A stretch of DNA of 6,466 nt from Clostridiales bacterium. Lineage in GTDB: Bacteria > Bacillota > Clostridia > Tissierellales > Sedimentibacteraceae. Numbering within the stretch: the first letter of the stretch is position 1; each line of letters opens with the position of its first letter. Positions 1 through 6,286 of the stretch are shown in pieces. The position numbers and the translations under genes were made by a program. A model generated the notes under the pieces. That model searched no databases. It had not been told where the DNA came from and saw nothing but the letters and a program-made list of their open reading frames with translations. The DNA lies in assembly GCA_003483345.1 (NCBI GenBank), contig DMWH01000245.1, forward strand, positions 1,032 through 7,497, read 5' to 3'.

Positions 1-618
1 AAGGAAGAAATCGAAGAAAGAGCTAGACAAATTAGAGCTCAGCACGATGAATCAACTTCTGAATTCGACAGAGAAAAGCTGATGGAAAGATTAGCTAAAT
101 TAACAGGCGGAGTGGCAGTTATCAATGTTGGAGCAGCTACAGAAACCGAAATGAAAGAAAAGAAATTAAGAATTGAAGATGCTTTAAATGCTACAAGAGC
201 AGCAGTTGAGGAAGGCTTGGTATCAGGAGGCGGTGTTGCACTTTTAACAACAATCGATAAAGTTAACAAGGTAGCAGAAGGATTGGACGGAGATGCAAAG
301 ACAGGTGCTAAGATAATCGAAAAAGCATTGGAAGAACCAATCAGACAAATTGCAATCAATGCAGGTCTTGAAGGCTCAGTAATAGTTGAAAAAATTAAAA
401 ATAGCGAAAAAGGTGTCGGATTTGATGCATTAAACGAAAGATATGTAAATATGATTGAAGCAGGTATCGTAGACCCAACAAAGGTAGTAAGGTCAGCCCT
501 TCAAAATGCAGCAAGCGTAGCTGCAATGTTATTGACAACAGAAGCGGCAGTAACAGACGAACCTAAAAAAGAAGAACCTGCAATGCCACCAATGGGCGGC
601 GGAATGGGAATGATGTAA
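1..618 (+). CDS. groEL: Chaperonin GroEL (60 kDa, Hsp60), C-terminal part; 5' end outside window
   Basis: Group I chaperonin subunit of the cytosolic GroEL/GroES folding chamber, which encloses unfolded proteins in an ATP-dependent cycle. The frame is open from base 1 and gives the last 205 residues, roughly from E. coli residue 339 onward, so the gene is cut by the window edge rather than broken. It covers the end of the apical domain, the second intermediate segment and the C-terminal equatorial domain. Visible family motifs are [20 protein letters not shown], the ATPase segment [15 protein letters not shown] with the catalytic Asp (E. coli D398) at codon 178-180, the nucleotide-site GGG a few residues later, and [17 protein letters not shown] near the end. 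The tail is the usual Gly/Met-rich type, ending GGGMGMM after a short charged PKKEE stretch. The stop is TAA at 616-618, followed by a strong terminator. This is a housekeeping gene and functionally separate from the motility genes downstream. Confidence 0.98.
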   Translation, partial: KEEIEERARQIRAQHDESTSEFDREKLMERLAKLTGGVAVINVGAATETEMKEKKLRIEDALNATRAAVEEGLVSGGGVALLTTIDKVNKVAEGLDGDAKTGAKIIEKALEEPIRQIAINAGLEGSVIVEKIKNSEKGVGFDALNERYVNMIEAGIVDPTKVVRSALQNAASVAAMLLTTEAAVTDEPKKEEPAMPPMGGGMGMM

Positions 619-639
619 TCCCGTAAAAAGAAAAATACT

Positions 640-675
640 AAACAGTCAATAGAGAAATCTATCGGCTGTTTTTTT
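640..675 (+). terminator. Intrinsic (Rho-independent) terminator after groEL
   Basis: A hairpin with arms 640-653 and 658-671 closes on a GAAA tetraloop (654-657). Of 14 stem positions, 12 are Watson-Crick pairs, one is G-T and one is an A-C mismatch (648/663). An uninterrupted run of seven T (669-675) follows. It begins about 20 bases after the groEL stop. It should end the groESL transcript and insulate the motility genes. Confidence 0.92.
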
Positions 676-712
676 ATGCCCCATAGCTTAACCGGTATTA
701 TATAAATTTTTC

Positions 713-739
713 TAATGTTTTTATAAAACATGACGATAA
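713..739 (+). promoter_or_regulatory. Putative sigma-D/FliA (sigma-28) promoter upstream of the cheW pair
   Basis: The -35-like element TAAT (713-716) and the -10-like element GACGATAA (732-739) are separated by exactly 15 bases. The sigma-28 consensus is TAAA-N15-GCCGATAA, so each element has one mismatch. Transcription would start near 746, shortly before the cheW1 ribosome binding site at 760-766. It lies just after the groEL terminator, where a new promoter is needed, and no convincing sigma-A promoter is visible there. The spacer contains an inverted repeat (715-731). The assignment rests on the consensus match and the motility context. Confidence 0.72.
715..731. repeat. Inverted repeat inside the promoter spacer
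   Basis: Arms ATGTTTT (715-721) and AAAACAT (725-731) are perfect inverted repeats of 7 bp around a TAT centre. They fill almost exactly the spacer between the putative -35 and -10 elements. This could be an operator, or an AT-rich chance palindrome. It has no long T-run after it and is not a terminator. Confidence 0.5.
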
Positions 740-759
740 CTTATATAGAATGATATCGC

Positions 760-766
760 GAGGTGA
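760..766 (+). promoter_or_regulatory. Ribosome binding site that fixes the cheW1 start at 771
   Basis: GAGGTGA lies 4 bases before ATG 771. An upstream in-frame ATG at 750 would place this Shine-Dalgarno sequence inside the coding region and has no ribosome binding site of its own, so 771 is preferred. Confidence 0.8.
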
Positions 767-770
767 AGTT

Positions 771-1295
771 ATGGACAAATTTAATAGCTTGCATACATAT
801 ATTGAAGAAGAAGATGCTCAAGTTAATAAATATCTTACTTTTTATATTGAAAATCAAGTATTCGGAATTCCCATTGCTCATGTTGTACAAATAACTGGGA
901 TGCAAGAGATTGAAGAAGTCCCTGAATTTCCAAGCTATGCAAAAGGAATTATTAATTTAAGAGGGATTATCGTTCCCATAATTGATGTCAGGATAAGGCT
1001 AAAAAAACAGGAAATTGAATACAATGAAAGGACATGTATAATTGTTACAAACATCGAAGGCTTATACATAGGCTTTATTGTTGATTCCGTCAATGAAGTT
1101 ATAAATATATATTATGAAAATATATCCGAGCCGCCGCAGGTGGGCAATAATTATGTTATTACTTATATAACGGGAATTGCCAAATTAGATAAAAAAATAG
1201 TTATATTAATTGACCTTAATAAATTACTTAACGAAAAAGAAATTGGATCCTTGGAATTAATTAAAGATGAAATAATGGGAGATTACAATGAATAA
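771..1295 (+). CDS. cheW: Chemotaxis adaptor protein CheW (first copy)
   Basis: CheW is the cytoplasmic scaffold that couples chemoreceptors (MCPs) to the histidine kinase CheA in receptor arrays. The 174-residue product is one CheW domain. It starts with an acidic N-terminal lead of about 18 residues, followed by the first subdomain from YLTFYIENQVFGIPI (21-35). The family signature GIINLRGIIVPIIDVRIRL lies at 59-77 (NLRG at 62-65), then GFIVDSVNEV (101-110) and the final strand GIAKLDKKIVILIDLNKLL (135-153). There is no receiver domain, so it is not CheV, and no kinase domain. The start at 771 is chosen for its ribosome binding site; an in-frame ATG at 750 would add 7 residues. It is the first gene after a sigma-D-like promoter. 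Its last 8 bases overlap the second cheW, which suggests translational coupling. Confidence 0.95.
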   Translation: MDKFNSLHTYIEEEDAQVNKYLTFYIENQVFGIPIAHVVQITGMQEIEEVPEFPSYAKGIINLRGIIVPIIDVRIRLKKQEIEYNERTCIIVTNIEGLYIGFIVDSVNEVINIYYENISEPPQVGNNYVITYITGIAKLDKKIVILIDLNKLLNEKEIGSLELIKDEIMGDYNE

Positions 1296-1767
1296 TGAAA
1301 ATGTTATGCAAATGCGAGAGGTCATTCCCTGGCTGATATTTAAGCTTAATGAAACCCTATACACCGTAAACAGTAAGTTTATAACATCGATTGTTATCAA
1401 ACCGGATGATGTTACATTTGTGCCTAATGTAGCGGAGCATATTATCGGATTGATACATCTGAGAGGAAACGTAATTCCCTTGGTAGACTTAAAATTATTA
1501 TTGAATACCGAAGCTGAATCCGGAAAAAATTCGGCCAATAATTCAAAAGAAAACAAAGCTATGGTTGTAGTCTTGGAAAAGGGCAATTCGTTTATAGGCC
1601 TCGTTGTAGATGAAGTTTTATCTGTAGAGAATATTTTTGCTTATGAAGAGACCGAAGAAATTAAACAAATGTGTAATAACGGCTTTATAACGGGTGTTGC
1701 CAAAGGACATAAAAGTGAAGAGGTTCTTTTAGTTATAGATGAAGAAAAAATAATGAGCAATGCATGA
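1288..1767 (+). CDS. cheW: CheW-domain chemotaxis adaptor (second, divergent copy)
   Basis: A second single-domain CheW of 159 residues. The core is recognisable: WLIFKLNETLYTVNSKFITSI (15-35), then GLIHLRGNVIPLVDLKLLL (54-72), with HLRG at 57-60 in place of the NLRG of the first copy. FIGLVVDEVLSVENI (102-116) and the last strands GFITGVAKGHKSEEVLLVID (132-151) follow. An Asn/Ser/Lys-rich loop (about 75-90) separates the subdomains, longer than in the first copy. The two proteins differ strongly outside the signature, so they are old paralogues and not a recent duplication. It probably also binds CheA or receptors, perhaps a different receptor subset (inference). The ATG follows GGGAGA (1277-1282), inside the end of the first cheW. 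It stops with TGA, directly followed by another TGA. Confidence 0.92.
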   Translation: MNNENVMQMREVIPWLIFKLNETLYTVNSKFITSIVIKPDDVTFVPNVAEHIIGLIHLRGNVIPLVDLKLLLNTEAESGKNSANNSKENKAMVVVLEKGNSFIGLVVDEVLSVENIFAYEETEEIKQMCNNGFITGVAKGHKSEEVLLVIDEEKIMSNA

Positions 1768-1777
1768 TGAAATTAGC

Positions 1778-1804
1778 TAAATTTTTTTGTATTTCTGTCG
1801 ATTA
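1778..1804 (+). promoter_or_regulatory. Putative sigma-D/FliA (sigma-28) promoter upstream of flgM
   Basis: TAAA (1778-1781), a 15-base spacer, then GTCGATTA (1797-1804) closely match the sigma-28 consensus TAAA-N15-GCCGATAA; the -35 is perfect and the -10 has two differences. It starts 11 bases after the cheW2 stop. The expected transcript start near 1811 leaves a short leader before the flgM ribosome binding site. A sigma-D promoter ahead of flgM fits known late flagellar control, where FlgM inhibits that same sigma factor. Confidence 0.78.
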
Positions 1805-1837
1805 ATATTATATGAAAATAAATAGAAGAGGGACGTT

Positions 1838-2116
1838 ATGAAAATTAATAATATCAACAATAATAATTATATAAACTATAAGGGTAATTCTAATCTAATC
1901 AAAAAAGAAGAAATCAATAAAGAAAATAAATATGATGTAATAGATTTTAATAATAAAAATAAGGAAAATATCAGCCTTCAATCTATTAAGAAGAAAGTAG
2001 TATCACAAATTAACGAAGAAACAAATGCTGATAAAATTAACAGAATTAAGGACAGCATAAACAATAAAACTTATAGCATAGATGTTGAAGAAATAGTAAG
2101 AAGGTTATTAAGGTAG
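1838..2116 (+). CDS. flgM: Anti-sigma-D (sigma-28) factor FlgM
   Basis: FlgM binds and holds the flagellar sigma factor sigma-D/FliA inactive until the hook-basal body is complete, which delays late genes such as flagellin. The product has 92 residues, close to the usual size. The conserved sigma-binding region is at the C-terminus: NADKINRIKDSINNKTYSID (63-82), then VEEIVRRLLR to the end, matching the family pattern of K-hydrophobic-IK-I-G/NxY-VD-I-A-LL. The N-terminal half is low-complexity and rich in Asn, Lys and Ile, as expected for the disordered half of FlgM. It has no signal peptide. The ATG follows AGAGGGA (1827-1833). The gene sits behind its own sigma-D-like promoter and starts the flgM-flgN-flgK-flgL run. 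Its stop TAG overlaps the flgN ribosome binding site. Confidence 0.93.
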   Translation: MKINNINNNNYINYKGNSNLIKKEEINKENKYDVIDFNNKNKENISLQSIKKKVVSQINEETNADKINRIKDSINNKTYSIDVEEIVRRLLR

Positions 2117-2125
2117 GGGGCTATT

Positions 2126-2581
2126 ATGGATTCTTTATACCAATTATTAAAAGAATACACCGAAATTTACAAAATGTTTTTGGAACTAGAATATGATAAA
2201 TATGAAGCAGTAATAGAAGATGATGTAATTGCATTAGATAATATAGTGTCACAAGAAGAAGTATATTATCTGCAAATGAAAGGAATTGAACATAAGAGAG
2301 AAAAACTTCTAAATTCATTGGAATTAAGCGGCAAGACTTTGAAAGAAATAATTGATGCGGCGGAAAATGAATCTAAAATAAAATTACAAGAACAATTTGA
2401 AGAATTAAATAATAAAATTAAGGAATTAAATAAAATAAACGATTTATTAAAGATTGTTATTGAAGTAAGACTTCGCAGGATAAACAATAAAATGAACAAT
2501 TTAGGAGAAAAAGAAAATATATATACAAATGACAAAAGCAAAAATGTAACCGAAGGTTTATTGATTTCACATAAAATATAA
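2126..2581 (+). CDS. flgN: Flagellar export chaperone FlgN
   Basis: FlgN is the cytoplasmic chaperone that binds the C-termini of FlgK and FlgL and delivers them to the flagellar type III export apparatus. The 151-residue product is almost entirely alpha-helical by composition, acidic and lysine-rich. It has a heptad-like, coiled-coil-prone stretch around 85-125 (QEQFEELNNKIKELNKINDL), as in the FlgN family. The N-terminal pattern LLKEYTEIYKMFLELEYDKY, with an I-x-D-D-V-IAL-D-IV-x-QE segment behind it, also fits. FlgN is poorly conserved in sequence, so the call leans on position: between flgM and flgK, directly before both expected clients. The last 20 or so residues are polar and probably disordered. 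Translation starts at ATG 2126 after GGTAGGGGG (2112-2120), which spans the flgM stop; expression is probably coupled to flgM. Confidence 0.88.
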   Translation: MDSLYQLLKEYTEIYKMFLELEYDKYEAVIEDDVIALDNIVSQEEVYYLQMKGIEHKREKLLNSLELSGKTLKEIIDAAENESKIKLQEQFEELNNKIKELNKINDLLKIVIEVRLRRINNKMNNLGEKENIYTNDKSKNVTEGLLISHKI

Positions 2582-2600
2582 AAGAAAGTTAGGAGAAGCT

Positions 2601-4217
2601 ATGCTCAGGTCAACTTTTTTAGGATATAAAACAGCAACAAGTGCATTAAAAGTAAATCAAAACCACATGGATGTAGTGGGGCAAAATATTTCGAATATAA
2701 ATACTAAGGGATACACCAGGCAGCGTCTTGACATAAGTTCTGTTGCTTTTAACACAAGCAATTTAAAGTATGGCACTCCGGGACCTGTAATAGGACAAGG
2801 AGTTAATGCAAACGGTGTGAGCCAGTTCAGAGATGCATTTCTTGATTTGAGATATAGAATGGAAACTTCAAAGGCAGGCAGCGAGCAGGTTCAATTAGAA
2901 GCTTTGAGAGACTTGGAATCAGTGTTTGATGAAATATCAATGGATAAATTAGATGCGCAATTTTCCGACCTTTTAACACAGCTTCATTCACTGACGAGCA
3001 GTCCTTCAGACCCTGTAATGGAAGGTGTTGTCAGAACATCTGCAGAAATTCTTACTCAAATGTTCAATGATTATTCAAGAGATATAGAAACTATATACAA
3101 TCAACAACTTAATTATCTGGAAAATGGAGCTGTTGAAAAAGTAAATGAGTTGACAAAAAACATAGCCAAATTAAATCAGCAAATTAAAGAAAGCAATATA
3201 AGCGGCAATCCGGCATTGGAACTTAATGATGAAAGAAATATGCTGGTAGATGAGCTTTCCAACTATATAGATATAGAAGTAGATATTGAGCCTCTCAATA
3301 TAGGTGGAGGCAAGACAATAGACGAGTTGGTTATCAGATTAAGCGGGACAACATATGAATTGGTTAATAGAAATAATAGCAACACAATTTCTGTTAATGA
3401 GCAAAATGGATTAATTAAAATAGAATTAACAGGTGCAACAGATACGGACGATATTACCAATTTTATAAAAGGCGGTCAAATAGACGGTTACTTAAAGTTC
3501 CTTAACGGAAAGGGCGAATTTGCCACGGTGGATGATATTGACCCGGTTAATGGATATGAAAAGGCAGCAGAAGTTAAAGGTATTCAATATTATAATAATA
3601 TGTTAGACACATTAGCAAATAAATTCGCAACAGTTATGAATGAGCTGAACAGGAAGCCGGATTCATTTGACATAGACGGAAATGTACAGACATGGATTAC
3701 AAAACCTCTATTCGGAGCAAGAGGTGCAGATCCATCTGACCCTGATACAGAAATCATAAGAGCCGGCAACATAAAAATATCAGATGACTGGGCAAGTGCA
3801 ACAGACTCATATATAACCAACACTATTAAGGAGAAAGCTGGCGTAGATGAGGATAATACCGGAGCTGTTGACAATATACTTCGAATGATAAATGCATTTA
3901 ATGCTAAGAATGAATTTGATGTTGACAGAGACCCAAGCACTACAAATGATATACTGTTTAAAGGTACATTCCAAGAATTTTTGTCATATACAACAACAAA
4001 ATTAAATCTGCAGACAGCTGATGTACAAATATCATTTGATACATATTCAGAAACCCAATTTCATATAGACTATGCAAGAAGCAGCATGTCTTCCGTGGAT
4101 TTGAATGAAGAAGGAGTAAATTTACTTCAGTACAGCAAATCATACAATGCAGCCGCAAGGCTTATGACCACCTTGGATGAAATGCTGGAAACATTGATAA
4201 ACAGAATGGGAGTATAG
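2601..4217 (+). CDS. flgK: Flagellar hook-associated protein 1, FlgK (HAP1)
   Basis: FlgK forms the first ring of the hook-filament junction outside the cell; it is exported through the flagellar type III system without a cleaved signal peptide. The product has 538 residues, within the usual range. The N-terminal rod-type domain begins MLRSTFLGYKTATSALKVNQ and contains the conserved QNISNINTKGYTRQRLD (28-44). A helical region includes LNDERNMLVDELSNYI (about 207-222), equivalent to the family's LLDQRD-type helix. The centre (about 230-480) is the variable surface domain. The C-terminal D0 helix (492-538) has VDLNEEGVNLLQYSKSYNAA and MTTLDEMLETLINRM, the standard flagellar basal-body/hook C-terminal motif. 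The ATG follows AGGAG (2591-2595). The stop TAG overlaps the flgL ribosome binding site, so the two junction proteins are probably made together. Confidence 0.98.
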   Translation: MLRSTFLGYKTATSALKVNQNHMDVVGQNISNINTKGYTRQRLDISSVAFNTSNLKYGTPGPVIGQGVNANGVSQFRDAFLDLRYRMETSKAGSEQVQLEALRDLESVFDEISMDKLDAQFSDLLTQLHSLTSSPSDPVMEGVVRTSAEILTQMFNDYSRDIETIYNQQLNYLENGAVEKVNELTKNIAKLNQQIKESNISGNPALELNDERNMLVDELSNYIDIEVDIEPLNIGGGKTIDELVIRLSGTTYELVNRNNSNTISVNEQNGLIKIELTGATDTDDITNFIKGGQIDGYLKFLNGKGEFATVDDIDPVNGYEKAAEVKGIQYYNNMLDTLANKFATVMNELNRKPDSFDIDGNVQTWITKPLFGARGADPSDPDTEIIRAGNIKISDDWASATDSYITNTIKEKAGVDEDNTGAVDNILRMINAFNAKNEFDVDRDPSTTNDILFKGTFQEFLSYTTTKLNLQTADVQISFDTYSETQFHIDYARSSMSSVDLNEEGVNLLQYSKSYNAAARLMTTLDEMLETLINRMGV

Positions 4218-4227
4218 GGGTGATAGT

Positions 4228-5220
4228 ATGAGAATAACTACAAGTATGATGTCAAATAAATATATAAAAAATTTAAACAAATCTGCTTATGAAATGAATT
4301 ATTTAAGTGAGAAGGTTGAAACAGGCAGGAAGTTTGTTAAAGGCTCTGAAGACCCTGTATCTGCAATAAAAGCATACAAGCTCAGAAGAGAATATAGAAC
4401 AACCGAGATATACGATACCAACATACGAGATGTTGAATCATTTCTTACAGCTGCAGAAACAAATTTGACGGAAATAAGCAACAATATGGAATCAGTTTAC
4501 ACCTCATATTTAAAAGGTATTAATGGAACAATGAATGATGAGGACAGAGAAATTATTGCAAAGCAGCTTGAAAATTTGCAGCGCTCCATACTGACATCTC
4601 TCAATGCAAGGTTTGAAGACAGATATGTTTTCGGTGGAACAAACAAGGAAGAAATCCCTTTCACATTGGATATGAATGGAAATTTATTATTTAAGGGACT
4701 TGATGTAAATGATCCTGCCAATAAGGAAGCCTTAGATAAATTAGCGAATGAAACAATTAACATAGACTTAGGCTTAGGAATGACTTTTAACGGTGACGGA
4801 GAATTAAACACTGACACAGTATTTGATATGTCAATGTCGGGCATAAAGTTTATGGGGTATGGAGGAACGGACGATAATCCGGAAAACCTATATAATTTAA
4901 TAGGAAAAATAAAGGACGAATTGAGAAATCCGGACTTTTCAATAGATAAAATTTCACCATACATAGACCGGTTTGAAGAGCAAAAAAAACAAGTATTAGT
5001 TCATATTACCGATATTGGGGCTAAAACAAATTATTTGGACTTTTTAAAGACAAGAAATGAGGATAATCAATTCAATTTAAATAAAAAATTATTGGAAGTT
5101 GAATTTGAAGACCCTGCAGAAGCAATAGTAAACTTTAAGATGCAGGAATATTCTTATAATGCAGCATTATCAATGGGCAATAGGATTCTGCAAAATAGTT
5201 TTATAGATTTTATGAAATAG
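4228..5220 (+). CDS. flgL: Flagellar hook-associated protein 3, FlgL (HAP3)
   Basis: FlgL forms the second junction ring, between FlgK and the flagellin filament. The product has 330 residues and flagellin-like ends. The N-terminal D0/D1 helices start MRITTSMMSNKYIKNLNKSA and carry TGRKFVKGSEDPVSAI (32-47), the FlgL counterpart of the flagellin G-x-R-I-x-x-ASDDPAG motif. The segment LTSLNARFEDRYVFGGT (122-138) is a family hallmark that precedes the variable domain. The C-terminus (293-330) with EDPAEAIVNFKMQEYSYNAA and then MGNRILQNSFIDFM is the paired D0 helix. It has no signal peptide and should be exported with FlgN help. The ATG 4228 follows AGGGGTGA (4216-4223), which starts within the flgK stop. 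The DUF6470 gene begins 15 bases after it. Confidence 0.97.
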   Translation: MRITTSMMSNKYIKNLNKSAYEMNYLSEKVETGRKFVKGSEDPVSAIKAYKLRREYRTTEIYDTNIRDVESFLTAAETNLTEISNNMESVYTSYLKGINGTMNDEDREIIAKQLENLQRSILTSLNARFEDRYVFGGTNKEEIPFTLDMNGNLLFKGLDVNDPANKEALDKLANETINIDLGLGMTFNGDGELNTDTVFDMSMSGIKFMGYGGTDDNPENLYNLIGKIKDELRNPDFSIDKISPYIDRFEEQKKQVLVHITDIGAKTNYLDFLKTRNEDNQFNLNKKLLEVEFEDPAEAIVNFKMQEYSYNAALSMGNRILQNSFIDFMK

Positions 5221-5235
5221 CAAGGAGAAAATAAT

Positions 5236-5841
5236 ATGGAACCGCTATTAGAAATTAAAACTATTCCAATGGCATTCGAAATGAAAATTAATAGAGCTCG
5301 CCTTGAACTGGCAACTACCGATGCCACTTTTGAAGTATCAAGAGACAAGGGCGGCCTTCAAATGCAGATGAAGCCTGCCAAAATAAAAATCGATACTGTA
5401 GAAGCAAGATATTCGGCAGGATTAAAAAGTGCAATGCACTTGATTAGTGATGTTGCCAAAAAAGGTGTACAAGCTGCTTATGAAGCAACTGCAACTTATG
5501 CAAGGGAAGGCAACCTTATGTTGGATATCAATATTATGGATAATCCAATACCTGAAATTGCAATGAAAAAGTTCATCAGTGATGTGAGTTTTAATATTGG
5601 ATTTATCCCTTCCACAGGTCCTGATATTTCATGGGATACAGGAGGAATTTCCATGAGTTTTGCAATGGATAAATTAGATTTTGACTGGAATGTTGAAAAA
5701 CCTCAAATAAAATTTATTCCCGGAAGTATAGAATTTATTATCAGTGAATACCCAAGCGTAGAAATAAAATATGTAGGTACCCCGATTTTTGTGCCGCCCA
5801 GTGCGAATCCTAATTATAAGGAGATAGATACCCTTGTCTGA
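5236..5841 (+). CDS. DUF6470 family protein (YviE-like), function unknown
   Basis: A 201-residue protein placed between flgL and fliW, where B. subtilis has yviE; family assignment rests on this position and on the overall sequence pattern. The N-terminal part (1-55) is made of alternating hydrophobic/polar stretches typical of beta strands (LLEIKTI, AFEMKINRARLELAT, LQMQMKPAKIKID). A probable amphipathic helix follows (about 57-91), ending in YAREGN (88-93). The second half (about 95-182) is again strand-rich with many Ile/Phe and several Pro-Gly turns, and the tail [20 protein letters not shown] is proline-rich. I see no signal peptide, membrane segment or catalytic motif. The family occurs mostly in Firmicutes flagellar loci, so a role in filament assembly, export or the FliW-CsrA switch is plausible but is inference only. 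The ATG follows AAGGAG (5222-5227). Its last 8 bases overlap fliW. Confidence 0.85.
   Translation: MEPLLEIKTIPMAFEMKINRARLELATTDATFEVSRDKGGLQMQMKPAKIKIDTVEARYSAGLKSAMHLISDVAKKGVQAAYEATATYAREGNLMLDINIMDNPIPEIAMKKFISDVSFNIGFIPSTGPDISWDTGGISMSFAMDKLDFDWNVEKPQIKFIPGSIEFIISEYPSVEIKYVGTPIFVPPSANPNYKEIDTLV
5818..5836 (+). promoter_or_regulatory. Ribosome binding site and TTG start codon of fliW
   Basis: AAGGAG (5818-5823) lies 10 bases before TTG 5834. The next in-frame start, ATG 5846, is 22 bases away, too far for this site, and no other Shine-Dalgarno sequence lies between. A stop codon (TAG 5825-5827) in the fliW frame rules out starts further upstream. The TTG is therefore preferred, though the spacing is slightly long. 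Confidence 0.65.
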
Positions 5842-6286
5842 AAAAATGAAAATTAAAACAAGAGATTTTGGAGAAATTTTGGTTGGTGAAGAAGATATAA
5901 TAAATTTCACCACCGGCATATACGGATTTGATGATTACAAAAATTATATTATATTAAAGGATAGTCCCGAGGATGATATAATGTTTCTTCAATCACTTGA
6001 TAATATGGAACTATCTTTTGTGTTGATTGATCCGTATGCTATTTTTATAGATTATAATCCGATTTTAAACGAAGATGATTTATGTGAGCTGAAATCAACC
6101 GGCACGGCAGAATTGAAGTATTTGGTAATTGCAATTATAAAAGACGATATTAAAGAATCCGTGGTTAATTTAAAAAGCCCGATTGCAATTAATCCTAATA
6201 ACAGAACAGCTAAGCAGGTTATACTGCAAAATGAATATCCACTCAGATACAATATAGTATCAACTGAGGAGGGTAATAAATGTTAG
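5834..6286 (+). CDS. fliW: Flagellar assembly factor FliW, CsrA antagonist
   Basis: FliW is a small cytoplasmic protein that binds either flagellin or CsrA. When flagellin is exported, freed FliW sequesters CsrA and lifts repression of flagellin translation (established in B. subtilis). The 150-residue product is of normal length. Family motifs are [11 protein letters not shown] (5-15), [13 protein letters not shown] (23-35), the MFLQSLDN turn (50-57) with FVLIDPY (62-68), and the C-terminal [20 protein letters not shown] (111-130), followed by LQNEYPLRY. Start choice: TTG 5834 has the better-spaced ribosome binding site, while ATG 5846 would match the usual N-terminus of homologues and cost only four residues. 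It overlaps the DUF6470 gene by 8 bases and csrA by 7, so all three are probably translationally coupled. Confidence 0.96.
   Translation: MSEKMKIKTRDFGEILVGEEDIINFTTGIYGFDDYKNYIILKDSPEDDIMFLQSLDNMELSFVLIDPYAIFIDYNPILNEDDLCELKSTGTAELKYLVIAIIKDDIKESVVNLKSPIAINPNNRTAKQVILQNEYPLRYNIVSTEEGNKC
6266..6273 (+). promoter_or_regulatory. Strong ribosome binding site of csrA
   Basis: GAGGAGGG, a near-perfect Shine-Dalgarno sequence, ends 6 bases before ATG 6280 and lies inside the fliW 3' end. It fixes the start of the short csrA gene. It contains the GGA that CsrA recognises, so autoregulation is possible, but the same core is needed for ribosome binding. Confidence 0.75.

Noticed and set aside
691..712. 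Sigma-A promoter with TATTAT/TATAAA as -10 before cheW1
   Set aside because: No acceptable -35 lies 16-18 bases upstream; the AT-rich stretch alone is not enough.
501..731. Minus-strand open frames such as 501-731, 1257-1586, 3590-3940 and 4497-4964
   Set aside because: They lie antisense to well-supported genes, lack ribosome binding sites and have the composition expected of shadows of AT-rich coding DNA.
750..770. Upstream in-frame ATG (750) as the cheW1 start
   Set aside because: The Shine-Dalgarno sequence at 760-766 lies inside this extension and serves ATG 771; the 7 extra residues do not resemble CheW, and 750 has no ribosome binding site.
1771..1790. Possible terminator between cheW2 and flgM (TTAGCTAA palindrome followed by a T-run)
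   Set aside because: The palindrome has no loop and cannot form a stable hairpin; the T-run is better explained as the AT-rich spacer of the sigma-D-like promoter.
3440..3462. Sigma-D -10-like GACGATAT inside flgK
   Set aside because: It lies in the middle of a coding region, has no good -35 (TAAC with 16-base spacing at best) and no gene start downstream.
2591..5823. AGGAG-type sequences before flgK, DUF6470 and fliW as CsrA binding sites
   Set aside because: They are ordinary Shine-Dalgarno sequences at the right distance from start codons; I see no hairpin presenting the GGA and no paired site.
6120..6155. Sigma-D -10-like GACGATAT inside fliW, upstream of csrA
   Set aside because: The nearest -35-like TAAT is only 13 bases away and the motif is within conserved FliW coding sequence; most likely chance.
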